Positions 10,571 through 21,766 of a stretch of DNA of 64,000 bases are shown piece by piece. The translations under genes and the position numbers were made by a program. The DNA comes from Hevea brasiliensis (Eukaryota; Streptophyta; Magnoliopsida; Malpighiales; Euphorbiaceae): NCBI RefSeq assembly GCF_030052815.1, contig NC_079493.1, positions 60,574,691-60,638,690 of the forward strand. The letters run 5' to 3'. The notes under the pieces are model-generated. The model did no database searches and was not told the DNA's origin. It worked only from the letters and a program-made list of their open reading frames with translations. Numbering within the stretch: the stretch's first letter is position 1; the number at the start of each line of letters is the position of its first letter.

Positions 10571-12113
10571 TATGTCTTAACTTGTTGCTGTAAAAATTTC
10601 ATGCCAATTGACCAAATCTACAGTGAGTTTTGGCAAATTCTGCAGAATTCAGTGCAGGGTATCCGGATTGTGGCTGAGTTTTGACCCTTTTGCTTTAGTC
10701 TTTTGGGCATGGTTTCTTCAGCAAAAATGTGCCATTATAAGCCTAGTTTCATGTCCAATTGGCCAAACACCAATTGGACTAACACAACCCAAGTTATGGC
10801 TGTGCAAAGGGACTGAATTTTTAGTCCCTATCTTTCATCTAGGGCAGATTTCACTTTCACTTTACCCTACCATTTTTCAGTTCTAATTATGGTCAACATA
10901 TCCAAAATGGTCACTTATTGACCATTAGAGTGTTCTTTAATAGGTTGGTCAGCCAAGTCACTTTTTTTATTCCTCAAAACCCTAGTGTCCAAGGCAATTT
11001 ACCCATAAACCTCCTTTAGCACCCTAGTTAAACATCTAGGTAATTATATAACTTAAATACAATCTCCAACTCATGCTAAGTCCATTAAAAACATTCAAAA
11101 CACTCCCTTATTGGTTCTTCTTAGGGCTGCCGAAATTGAAGTGTTCATACCCATAGGTTTTTTGTTCATTTAAACTACAAATCTTACTAAGTTCAAGTCC
11201 AAAATCATGGAATTAAAGAGTTTAATGGGTATAAGTGCACTAACCTTGTTTAGGCAGAATTTCCAAAGCCCTAAACCTCACTTTTCTTCCTTTCCTTGGC
11301 TGCCAAAAGCTTCTCCAAGTGATATGGTCAAGGTTTAATGAAAGGGGTTAGGGTTTAGTGGTGGAAACTCATGGGAAATGGAGGTAATGAATGAAAATTT
11401 TCATGGAGGGAGGAAGAAGAGAGGATCACGTTTTTAAGGAAGAAGAAGAAGAAGAAAGCAGCTGGTTTTTTAATTGTTTAGGTCTTCTTTTATCTCTTTA
11501 TTAGTTAGTCAAATAATGGCTAAATTTTGATTGTCATAGTTTTTCTTAATGACATCATAATTCCCATTTACTTACTTTTCTTCTTACTTTTGTTTTCTTA
11601 TTTTCATTTCTCATTTTTAATAAATTTTTCATCAACATTAATTCATATTTTATGTCATATTAATTATTTACTCAACTGGACAAGTCGGCCAAAAATCACC
11701 TCGGAAGGCGAAATGACCAAAATGCCCTCCGTTTGGCTTAACGGGTCAAAATCGTCTGTACTGATTGAAAAATTTTTCTAGGTATTTTCTTGGCATTCTA
11801 ATGCCATGGGAACCTCAATTACCCTTCTCTGGAGTCCCAAAAATTATTTTATAATTTTTTCCCCGGGTCTAGGGCTCCTCGTTACGAGAACCGCAACTTC
11901 CCTCCGGTTACCCATCGCTTGGGCACCGGCTCGTTTTGCTTGGTTGTATTTTATTTCTAAAATTTTTACTAAGTGTTTCTTATTAATATTTGAGTTAATT
12001 ATGGTTCCTGACTTTAGTTTAAATATTTTTTTTCCGGACGTTCTAGCTGTCCGGACCGACACCGGTCACCGGAACAGTAGGATGTACGGAGTTGCTACGG
12101 GGAGGATGTTACA
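10571..12113 (-). repeat. 5' LTR of F, 5' half
   Basis: From 10571 the sequence runs as the inverse of M from about 8954 down to 7385 and ends with gatgttaca at 12113. With M it forms an inverted repeat of about 1.55 kb per arm, separated by about 1.6 kb. The two arms look very similar by eye. Confidence 0.87.
11896..11941 (-). promoter_or_regulatory. 5S-rRNA-like block in F 5' LTR
   Basis: Same block as at 4051-4096, in the 5' LTR copy. Minus strand: gatgggtaacc, gga, gggaagt. Confidence 0.42.
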
Positions 12114-12435
12114 TGTACTTTTGTTTCTCCATTGGCTATTTGGCTTTCTTCTAGCAGAAGGTTACACGGGTCTAGGGCTTGGCTTATACGACCTGTGTAC
12201 TTTGTGTCAGCAGCAATACTTAGTCTTTTGACCTCTCCAAGCTTCCTTTTGCACTCCTAACTGTGGGGCTTCACCTAAACACCTGAAATGATGCAGAAAA
12301 CATGGAATTAAGGGCTGGACAATATAAATTACAAAAATTAATGAAATCAACTACTATGCATGAAAATACTTGCCTAAATGCTATGAGATAGTATATAAAT
12401 GTGCTTAAAAACATCTATACAATTCAAATGTATCA
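12114..12435 (-). repeat. Start of the 3' LTR of G
   Basis: Matches 23085-23405 closely (TGATACATTTGAATTG on the minus strand against TGATACACTTGAATTG). It is truncated by insertion of F at 12113; the remainder should lie beyond F, left of the window. Confidence 0.9.
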
Positions 12436-12452
12436 AATACCCCCAAACTCAA
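12436..12452 (-). other. Polypurine tract of G
   Basis: The minus strand reads gagtttgggggtatt directly before the LTR. The plus-strand cccccaaactcaaact is typical of Athila/Tat 3' ends. Confidence 0.8.
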
Positions 12453-14045
12453 ACTTTTGCTTATCCTCAAGCAACGCAAAACTCTGTTTTAAAATGCATT
12501 TCAGGGGATACTTAGGAATATAACCAATAATTTAATAAGCATAGAATTGAACTCCTCCAACCTTCATACTAATTTCCCTCTTTCAAGGCATAAGGATTCT
12601 ATTAGCTGCCTGTTTGGAACTTCATCTCATTTCATGGTGTTTCAACTAATTATTCCTCTATACAAGACCATTAATAAGCTAAAAGTAACCTATTTTATCG
12701 GGATAGATTTGAGAAACACTAACTCCCCCAAATTTGCCCCTATTGTGAGTAATTGTGATGAAGAGACTCAATTCTAACTCCATAGGCATATCTCAATTTT
12801 CTATCTCCACTAATATAGCATGCACTTTTCAAAAGATCAAAAGGTCTTTAAAAAGGGTTGTAATGGGGCTAAGGGGATAATGACTTGGTTGCCAATGAAA
12901 GGTTTTTAGGGAATGCAAATATGAGGATAGCATGTATGCATAAAATGCCAAGTATACTAAGTTTGTTTCTACATATTTTGTATGGAGAAGAGGGGCTTTT
13001 GGTTTTTTATAGTGCCAAGCATGCTTCCATATACTTATCTTAGGACTTCTTCTCTTTTTTTTTTTCTTTTTTTCTTTCCCTTTTTTTTTTATTTATGTCC
13101 CTTTTGTCCTCTCCCCTAAACTCATTGCTATTGCTGAGTTGGAAAGGCAAATTTTTCTTTGATTTCAATTGCACACTTGCACTCTTTCTTGTGTTCTACA
13201 TTCTCTCTTCATTTTCTTTTTTACACTTAATATACTATTTACTTATGCATTTTGCTTCCTCAAAAGGGTATGGTAGGTGTTTAGGTTAGGAGTTAGGTAA
13301 ATAACATGGGTAAGCAATAAATTTAAAGGGATAAATATAGGCTTCAAGTTGGGTATAAGGGATATACATTTTAATTAGGGGTGGCTAAGGCTTAGTGAGG
13401 CTATAGCAAAGAATGCCTTTATTATTTCTTCATCAAGCGTATGCTAGGATTTTGCCTTCATAGGTCCAAGAGATATGTTCTAGAGCTAGTGAGGCATTTT
13501 TAAGTTTGCTTGTATTTCAAAAAATGTTCTCCTAATTTTACAAGTTCAATGTGATAAATTAATAGTTATGAAGAGGTTTAACTAGTCTAGTTCCATTAAA
13601 GAGATTAGTTTCTTCACAAACAACATGTTAGAATCCCTTTTTGCCTATCTAGATACGTTTATTCCTCTATCCCGTGGAGTCCAATTATTAGCTTACTAGA
13701 AATTGGTTATAATGCAAAGTTTCACAATTTAAAGTCCAAAATTTTCAAAAATTTTAATACACAAGAATAATGTAGCTGAATTTAAACAATGTAATGATGT
13801 GCATGTAATGATATGTAAAGGTAATGCTATGCAATGCACTTGTATCCCCCCCAAACTCAAACCAGACATTGTCCATAATGTTAAAATAATATGCAAAATC
13901 AGAGAAAATGTACAAAGATTATAAGGAAGCATATTATTTATTAGGCATTGAAAAGATTGGACATTAAGCATATAAAAAAGACCTATGATTGCAACCTAGG
14001 ACTAGGGCATGTCAGATATTACAATAAGGATCCTATCCTATAGTA
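12453..14045 (-). other. 3' untranslated region of G
   Basis: About 1.6 kb without a credible reading frame. It holds a poly-pyrimidine stretch at 13045-13093 and a second run of cccccccaaactcaaac at 13846-13863 that resembles another polypurine tract on the minus strand. Long 3' regions of this kind are usual in Athila elements. Confidence 0.65.
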
Positions 14046-15420
14046 CTAGCTCCAAAAGGTCTCTGATGGTGATAATGGTGATGCTGGCTCCTCTTCCTCC
14101 TCATCTAGCTTCTCCATTAGCATGTCCAATTTGTTGTGGGCTTCCTGGAGGCTGTCCTCGATTGTTTGCATTCTACTGTATATGGTGGTCTCCATGCACT
14201 GTAGGTATGTGAGGACCGAATCTATTGGTGGTGGTGTGTATGGAGGCACTCGAACGGGGGACTCCTGGAACATCCGCTCTTAGCCTTCTTCTTGAGGCTG
14301 CGAAGTCTCGCCAGGTCCTTCTCATGCTTCGTCTCTCCGAGGGATGGCGTTCCCTTTGGCATCCAACAGGTAGCAGGTGTTGCCCACCTTCTTACATATC
14401 CCCATGGATATGCAGATGGTTTGATCTAAACTTGATGTTCTAGTGATAGAGCGCAGCCTATGATGTCCTGGAACGGAGCTGAAGTGGAGGGCAATGGTTG
14501 TGACAAGGCCATCAAGCACGATGTGCCCTGTAGACTGATGACAGAGGTGGTGGAGATGGTTTCACAAAAAGAAGCCGGTGCTGTAGCACTGTCTGGTGAC
14601 CATACACCACAAGAAGAATAGCTCATTGGTGTTTACAACACCATGGCTGTTGCCACGGCCCATGATGGTGTGGGCAGCAAACCGATGCATGTAGCACAGG
14701 GCTGGACTTGTGATGCCCATGGATTTGGACTTGCTGGAGTTATAAGGCTTCGTATTCGGGGCAATGGAACTCCAAAAGTTGATGCTGCTGTAGAGCATGC
14801 AGTTCCTATGGATCTCCTAGTGGCCAGCACTGTCAAAGCCGAAGATGGCATTGAATTCATCTATGTTCATCACCCAGTCGACACTAAGGAGGCAAAATTC
14901 AATCCTACCCTTATCTTCCCTGTCGGTAGGCCATAAGGTGGCCTTGAAATTGCCCAAAAACTCCAGTGTGGTGTCCCGGTATGTTGGAAATTGGAGTTGG
15001 GCGAACCTTGTCCACCAGATCCTATCGAGTAGCCCATTGATTTCATTCTACAGCCCAATTTGCTCTAACAGTGAAAAATCCATGTATTTGGTGGAGCTTA
15101 TTTTCCGGGTGTGAAACCGAGTGCACATTGCCTTGTGAGCATCATCACGAAATCCCCAAGGAATGGAGATTTCGGGTTGTGGAGCAGCTTGTGGTTGGGG
15201 TTGCGGTGGAGGACGGGTTGGTTGAGATGGTTGGAGAGAGGCTACCCTTGTTTTTGGGAGTTGGGGTGGCGACTAAGGTGGAGAAGATGAGGATTTTCCT
15301 CTTTGCCTCGAGGAAGAGTCGATTCTTCTCACAGATCACTTTACAGGAGCCATTGATGAGTTTTTGGGAAGGAGAAGAGTAGGGTTTGGTGAAGGGAGAT
15401 GAGATTTGAGGGGTTTTCAT
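14046..15420 (-). pseudogene. ATHILA ORF1-like (plant transposon protein) remnant
   Basis: Reading down the minus strand from 15420 there is a Ser/Thr/Pro-rich N-terminus (MKTPQISSPF), then segments that shift frame: KYMDFSLLEQIGL, TRFAQLQFPTYRDTTLEFLG and FCLLSVDWVMNIDEFNAIFG (about 15110-14840). Next come SPALCYMHRFAAHTIMGRG and TNELFFLWCMVTRQ (about 14710-14590). The C-terminus at 14273-14046 is acidic with a likely coiled coil (SLQEAHNKLDMLMEKLDEEE). This order of motifs fits the family annotated as Arabidopsis retrotransposon ORF-1 (PF03078), which lies 3' of pol, in the env position, in Athila elements. Its function is unknown. Several stops and frameshifts are present. Confidence 0.72.
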
Positions 15421-16250
15421 AGGCTAGGAGGGGTAGAGATGAAGGGTTTTGCCTTTATGAACGGTTTTAATGCGAGGGGTGCATTTAAAGAGTGGTTAGG
15501 ACTCTTCGTTTCGCGTGTTTCATGCCCCAGGAGTCACGTCTGCGACATGATACATGGGTCATGTATCACTACACGAGTCTCGACATGTAGGGCTGTGTAA
15601 ATTTTTGCCTGAAATTTTCAAATTCTGTCATAGTACACGGCTCGTGTAAATGAGCTCTGAGACTAGTGTAATTTCCTATCTCTTGAGTTGCTTTATTAGA
15701 TATGTTACACAGCCTGTGTTAAATACAAGGAGGCCCATGTAACTCCCTAGCTTTAAGTTATTCTACTAGAGACATTACACGGTTCATGTAAATTGGGCTA
15801 TGGACCCGTGTAACTTTCTGTATCCCTCAGAGTTAAAAAGTGTAAGAAATTTACGGACTTCCAGAAAGTTACATGGGCTGTGTGAAACTAGTACACAACC
15901 CGTGTAATTTTCTGATTTTTCAAATATTTGTCAAATGAAAAATTTTTATCATCACAACACATGAAATGGATGTAAAGTTTAGCAATAGAGCTATTTCCCT
16001 GGTTTGGTCCAATTTTCCCTTTTGTGGTTTTGACTTGGTGATTCCTCTCCTACCTTGTTCTCTACTCCCCTTTCCAAAAAATCCTACAAAATGAAATGCT
16101 AATGAGTACGAAAAAAAAATCAATATGAAAAAGGAGAAAAAAGAAAAGTTCAGAAAAATTTTTGGGTTGCCTCCGAAAAAGCGCTTATTTATAGTCTTTA
16201 GCTAGACTTTTCTTGTTTATGGTCTATCGGTAGGATGGTCGAGGGTGCAA
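15421..16250 (-). other. Spacer of G with palindromic ACACGG/CCGTGT motifs
   Basis: No gene. Between about 15540 and 15920 there are many degenerate copies of acacgg...ccgtgt and acatgg...ccatgt half-palindromes, for example near 15634, 15776, 15806, 15870 and 15893. The same motif is in the 5' LTR of G at 22860-23165 and in the 3' LTR at 12163-12203. Confidence 0.65.
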
Positions 16251-17345
16251 TTGACTCCCATTTCTATGGGTTCTCCCTAAAAGTAAGGCTTCAGCCTTTA
16301 CCCATTGACCTTAAATACACCTGAGGTTTCGCTCCACACTTCTACTGCTCCATATGGGAAGACTTGGGTGAACTTGAAAGGTCTGGACCATCTTGATTTT
16401 AGCTTCCCTGGAAAGAGTTTCAATCTAGAGTTGAATAAGAGGACAAGATCTCCTTCTTTTATTTCTCTCCTTGCTATACAGCTGTTATGCCATCTTTTAG
16501 TTTTATCCTTGAAAATTTTAGCGTTTTCGTATGCATCCTGTCGGATTTCTTCCAACTCATTCAATTGTAGGAGTCTTTTCTCACCAGCAGCTTTGAGGTC
16601 AAAGTTTAGGATCTGAATTGCCCAGTAAGCTTTTATGCTCAAGTTCAACAGGGAGATGGCATGATTTTCCACAAACCAGTCGGAAGGGTATTGTGCCAAT
16701 TGGGGTTTTATATGCAGTGCGGTATGCCCATAGTGTATCATTTAACTTCATGCACTAGTCCTTCCTGGATCTGTTTATAATTTTCTCCAGAATCTACTTC
16801 AATTCCTTGTTTGAGATTTCTACTTGACCGCTGGTTTGAGGATGATAAGGTGTGGCGACCTTATGGGTCACTCCATACTTTTTCAGTAGTGTTTCGAATT
16901 GTTGGTTGCAGAAGTGACTTCCTCCATCGCTGATTATTGCTCGTGGTGTGCTAAATCTTGTGAAGATGTTCTTTTTAAGGAATCTTGTGACCACTCTAGC
17001 ATCGTTGGTTGGTGTTGTAATTGCTTCTACCCATTTTGACACATAATCAACTCCAACCAGAATATACTTGTTTCTACGGTAAGAGGGAAATGGGCTTATG
17101 AAGTCTATTCCCTATACATCAAACAATTCTATCTCAAGTATAATATACAGTGGCATTTCATTCCTTCTTGAATTGTTACTTGTTCTTTGGCATTGATCAC
17201 AAGCTAGCACAAAGGATCTTACATCCTTAAGCAAATGTGGCCAGTAAAACCCTGCTTGCAAAATCTTGGCTGCGTTTTTTGAGGTGTCGAAGTGTCCTCC
17301 ATATAGTGATCAATAGCAGTGATGAATAATACTTTCCATATCTTC
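16251..17345 (-). pseudogene. Integrase of G
   Basis: From 17345 down there is an HHCC zinc-binding region (YGGHFDTSKNAAKILQAGFY, then ACDQCQR near 17185). The catalytic core follows, with the first Asp in GIDFISPFP near 17100, the second in IISDGGSHF near 16935 and the Glu in [14 protein letters not shown] near 16810. The C-terminal part (LLQLNELEEIRQDAYENAK, GDLVLLFNSRLKLFPGKLKS) ends in GVFKVNG near 16298. All three DDE residues can be seen, but a stop at about 16795 and others at about 17110 and 17310 break the frame. Confidence 0.9.
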
Positions 17346-18960
17346 CTCTGGTATGCATCTTCTTATCAGCCCATCATTACATCTCTTGTACAGTAGAGGT
17401 TCCTCCCATATGTAATATCTCACATCATGTAGGAATTTCTTCCTTTGCAGATAAGTCATGTTTAGAGGCAGTACCCTACATACAAGAAAATTAACAAAGT
17501 CAGCGTACCATGGAGCCTTGGAGAATGCAAGTAATTGCTCATCAAAAAATTAATCATCAATTGACAAATCTTCGAAGTCCCCTATGTACTCCAATTTTAG
17601 TCTGGAAAGATGATCAGCTACTACATTTTCAGATCCTTTTTTGTCTTTGATTTCAAAGTCAAATTCTTGCAGGAGTAGAATCCATCAAATCAGCCTTGGT
17701 TTTGCTTCCTTCTTGTTCAAAAGGTACTGAATTGCAGTATGATTTGTGAATACAATGACTTTGACCCAATGAAGTAAGATCTGAACTTGTCCATTGCAAA
17801 CACCACTACTAGGAATTCCTTCTCTGTGGTGGCATAATTGATTTGCGCATCATCGAGTGTCTTGCTAGCATAATAAATAGCATGGAGCTTTTTATCTTTT
17901 CTTTGCCCAAGCACTGCTCCAACTGCAAAGTCACTCGCATCGCACATCACCTCGAATAGTAGCTCCCAATTTGGTGGCCGCATTATTGGTGCTGATATTA
18001 GGGCTTCTTTGATCCTGTTAAAGGAGACAAGGCAATTTTCATCAAAATCAAAGGGAACATCTAGACTTAACAAGTTGGTAAGTGGCTTAGCTATTTTGGA
18101 AAAGTCCTTGATGAATCTTCTGTAGAATCCTGCATGTCCCAAAAAGCTTCGCACTCCCTTGACTGATATCGGTGGTGGCATGTTTTCAATGATCTCAATT
18201 TTTGCCTTATCAACTTCAATTCCTCTTTCTGATATCAAATGTCCCAGAACTTTGCCTTCCCTTACCATGAATTGGCATTTTTCCCAATTTAGGACCGGGT
18301 TTGATTCTTCACATCTTTGCAACACCTTAGATAAATTAGCTAGGCAATAATCAAAAGTAGTTCCATAGATAAAAAAATCAACCATAAAAACTTCCATGAT
18401 ATCTTCAATATAATCAGAAAAGATAGCCATCATACGTCTTTGAAAGGTAGCAGGGGCATTACAAAAACCAAAGGCATTCTCCTATATGCAAATGTTCCAT
18501 AGGGACAAGTGAATGTTATTTTTTCTTGTTCTTCTGGGTGAATAGGAATTTGAAAGAATCCCAAATACCCATCTAAATAACAGAAATAAGAGTGTTTCGC
18601 TAACCTTTCTAACATTTGGTCGATGAAGGGGAGAGGAAAATGGTCTTTTCTGGTAGCACTGTTCAATTTCCTATAATCTATGCACATTCGCCAACCAGTG
18701 ACTACTCTAGTAGGGATTAGTTCATTGTTTGCACTTTGAATAACAGTTATCCCACCTTTCTTAGGAACTACATGTACTAGACTAACCCATTTACTATTAG
18801 AAATTGGATATATGATAACTACATCTAATAGTTTTAAAATTTAATTCTTGACTACTCCTTTCATGTTTGGGTTAAGTCTTCTTTGGTGTTCGATAGTGGG
18901 TTTACTGTTTTCTTCCATGGGTATCCTATGCATGCAAATCGAAGGGTTGATTCCCTTCAG
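17346..18960 (-). pseudogene. Reverse transcriptase and RNase H of G
   Basis: The RT starts near 19090 with LKPLPFLLRYAFLD and EEEKLLRELRIHNKAIGY, then VVPKKGG (about 18760), MCIDYRKLNSATRKDHFPLP (18687-18628) and YLDGYLGFFQI. After a frameshift near 18470 the frame resumes in MMAIFSDYIEDIMEVFMVDF. The usual catalytic pair DD here reads VD, so one catalytic aspartate is lost. The connection and RNase H follow (FEVMCDASDFAVGAVLGQ, about 17965-17910; YATTEKEFLVVVFAMDKF). A second shift at about 17740 leads into the tether region ([14 protein letters not shown], about 17610). Confidence 0.9.
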
Positions 18961-19910
18961 GTCTTCTATTTTATACCCTATGGCTTTGTTATGGATCCTA
19001 AGTTCTCTTAACAATTTTTCCTCTTCTAACTTAGACAGGCTAGCATTAATTATAATAGGATACTTAGAATTTGAGTCCAAAAATGCGTACCTTAGCAAGA
19101 AGGGGAGAGGTTTAAGCTCTACCTGTTTGGCGTTTTCTTGGAGCTTACCTTTGGTTTGTTCCTCCTTCAACTTCTCCATCTCGGAAGCCTTAGCTAAGGG
19201 TAGGGATGGATGAGCTGCTAACTGTTGTGCATAGGCTGCTATTTTTGTATTTTCATCATCCACTGTGTGGCTGTGCATAATACATGCTTCAAGAGGATCT
19301 TTAAGATGTGTCTTATGAAATTCCTCTTCAACTTTTTATCAATTATGTCAACCTTGAAGCATTCATCAGGTTCAAATTTGTGTTTCATTGTGTCAAGGAA
19401 GTTAAACTTCACTTCTTCTTCTCCTACCTTGAGGGTTAGTCGCCCATTTTTTACGTCTATGATGGCTTCGGCGGTTACCAAGAATGGTCTTCCCAAGATG
19501 ATAGGAATTTAAACATCTTCTTCCATCTCAAGGATAACAAAGTCTACTGGAATGAAGAATTTGCCCACTTTGATAGGGATGTTCTCAAGTATGGCCATAA
19601 AATATTTAACAGATCGATCAGCCAATTGCAATGAGATTGTCGTGGGCCTCAGTTCTCCGATCTCTAGTCTTTTGCATATTGATAGAGGTATTAAACTGAC
19701 GCTTGCCCCAAGATCGCAAAGGGCCTTGTCTATTTTCTTATTACCAATGAGGAAGGGTATGGAGAAGCTTCCTGGATCTTTCAACTTTGGAGGCAATTTG
19801 TTTTGTAGTATGGCACTGCATTCATCTGTTAGAGCTACTATTCCATAGTCTTCCAGCTTTCTTTTCTTTGACATAATTTCCTTAAGAAATTTGGCATAGG
19901 ATGGCATTTG
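18961..19910 (-). pseudogene. Protease region of G
   Basis: From 19907 the frame reads PSYAKFLKEIMSKKRKLEDY, then the aspartic protease motif ALCDLGASVSLIPLS (about 19725-19680). Here DLGAS replaces DTGAS, as is usual in Athila/Tat proteases. One stop at about 19508 precedes IPIILGRPFLVTAEAIIDV and GRLTLKVGEEEVKF. The frame then leads into the RT. Only that stop and a later shift near 19270 spoil this segment. Confidence 0.88.
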
Positions 19911-20499
19911 AGAAAGTGCTTCAGTGAAGGGGATGTTGATATAAAGTTTCTATAAAACTTCCAAAACTTTCCAAACTGCTTGTCCAATTTGGCTTTCTAA
20001 AATCTCTAAGGAAAAGGTAGGGGAGGCTAGTATGGCTCTGGTAATTTCTTTGTCTTCCTTGCTTCCTCTTCCTGATCTTTCTTAGCTTCTTCCTCTTTTT
20101 TCTCTGCTTGGCCTTTAGATTTTTCTATGGTTTCCTCTGTCAGGTCTACCTCTGGTTGTACTAGAGTTCTCCCACTCCTAATGTAACTGCTTTACAATGC
20201 TCCCTTGGGTTCATTTCTGGTTGGCTAGGTAGTTTGCCAGCAGCCTTACTTGAAGAACTTACTTGCTGAGCAATTTGATTCTCTAGCATCTTGATATGAG
20301 TAGCAAGTTGGTCCATTCTAGAAGTCAGCTATTTAATCAATACATTTTGTTGTTGTTGAGTTGCTAGGAATCCTTCCATCATGGTTTCCATGGTCATCTT
20401 CAGTTTAGGTTGTTGAGGTTAAAGAGGTAGTGATGGCTATGCAAAGTTTTGACCTCTATTCTGAAATCTAGGGGGTGCTAGTGGTTTGTACCCTCGTTG
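19911..20499 (-). pseudogene. Gag-protease linker of G
   Basis: Degenerate coding sequence between the gag core and the protease, rich in Lys, Glu and Pro with several stops. Typical low-complexity linker residues such as runs of KK and EE can be read near 20060-20130. Confidence 0.6.
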
Positions 20500-21618
20500 C
20501 TAGTTTATTGGCTGGTTCTGCTGATTGGACCATGAGAAATTTGGATGGTTCCTCCATCTAGGGTTGTAAGTATTTGAATATGGATTGTTGGGCCCCCTCT
20601 GGTTGAAGTTTCCTCCATTATTCACATAGTTCATCTGTTCCGTGGAGGGTTCATTGAAATTGCTATATTCTGAACTCATGTATCCTACTCCATAGCTGTC
20701 CTCATATTGACTATTTGTACCAACTGCATTGGCATGCATTCTTTCCAGTCTCTTTATGAGCTGATCAAATTGAGCATTTATCATGCTTAGGGCATCTACT
20801 TCCAGGACCCCTGCAGTTCTCCTTGCATTTCCTCTTTCATTTGACCACTCATAATTATGGTATGCAATCCTTTCTAGAAGTTCAAGTGCTTGTGACATTG
20901 TTTTCTCCATTAGATCACCTTCTGTAGCTGAATCAACTGTGCTCCTTGTAGAGGGTAGTAACCCATTATAGAAATTTTGCACTAGTAGCCAATCCTCTAT
21001 GCCATGGTGTGGACATTCCCTCTGCAGGTCTTTATATCTTTCCCATGCATCATAGAGTGATTCTCCTTCCTTTTGTTTGAAGGTGTTGAGTGCAAGCTTT
21101 AGTTTTGCAGTCTTTGCAGGTGAAAAATACCTTTCTAGAAAAGCTTGAGAGAGGTTTTCCCAAGTGGTGAACGTTCCAGCTGGTTGAGAAAGTAACCACT
21201 TCCTTACTCTGTCCCGAAGGGAGAATGGGAATGCTTTGAGTCTTATTGCTTGATCAGACACTCCATTCATCTTGAATGTGTCACATAGGGCAAGAAAGCA
21301 CTGGAGATGATAGTGTGGGTCTTCTGTTGGTGAACCTATAAACTGGGTTTGTTGAATCATTTAGAGCCATGCTAGTTTCAATTCAAAGTTATTGGCTTCC
21401 ACTGTGGGTCTAATGACACTGGGCTGAAATCCTTGGACAGATGGAGCTCCGTAATCTCTCAAGAGTCTTGGTCTATCATTATTATTGGCCATGGTTAGAA
21501 TTTCAGGATCTCCTTGATTGTGCTCTTGATGTTTTCTTTCCCTCTTGATGGCTCTTAGAGTTCTGTCTATCTCCGGATTACAGTCCAAAATTTCTTCTTC
21601 TGGCCTTGTTCTAGTCAT
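20500..21618 (-). pseudogene. gag of G (Athila type)
   Basis: The frame starts at ATG 21618 (MTRTRPEEEILDCNPEIDRT). After 85 codons it meets a single TAA at 21361-21363, then continues in the same frame for 286 more residues. The Retrotrans_gag core includes FIGSPTEDPHYHLQCFLALC, AFPFSLRDRVRKWLLS, TTWENLSQAFLERYFSPAK and GIEDWLLVQNFYNGLL. The C-terminus carries the Athila signature NPRWRNHPNFSW near the end. Without the one stop it would be a protein of about 370 residues or more. Confidence 0.92.
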
Positions 21619-21742
21619 ATACCAGATTGGGCACCTGAGAGAAAAGAAGAGAAATACAACCAGTAAAATAAAATTAGATGATAAATATAATTGCCTAAAT
21701 CAGCTAAATTGCCTATCGCTTGATATTACTAAAGCCAAAAAA
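21619..21742 (-). other. Leader of G
   Basis: Short untranslated stretch between the primer site and gag. Nothing else recognised. Confidence 0.6.
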
Positions 21743-21760
21743 TCCCCGACAATGACGCTA
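21743..21760 (-). other. Primer binding site of G (tRNA-Asp-like)
   Basis: The minus strand reads tagcgtcattgtcgggga. The plant tRNA-Asp 3' end would pair with TGGCGCCGTTGCCGGGGA, so 14 of 18 positions agree. The site lies six bases after the LTR end, as in other Athila elements. Confidence 0.8.
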
Positions 21761-21766
21761 AAAACT

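Larger units (their letters stand above)
3962..12113 (-). mobile_element. Element F: gag-only Tekay/Del-like gypsy element
   Basis: On the minus strand the order is 5' LTR (12113 to 5718, interrupted by M), tRNA-Met primer site, gag, a short remnant resembling the last residues of pol, polypurine tract, and the start of the 3' LTR (4268 to 3962, cut by A). No protease, RT or integrase lies between gag and the polypurine tract. This is the layout called TR-GAG in other plants: LTRs and gag, relying on pol from elsewhere. F interrupts the 3' LTR of G; the flanking tgtac at 12114-12118 is the candidate target duplication. Confidence 0.8.

Noticed and set aside
14633..14936. Plus-strand frames of 89-103 codons at 14643-15382
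   Set aside because: Shadows of the minus-strand ATHILA ORF1-like region.
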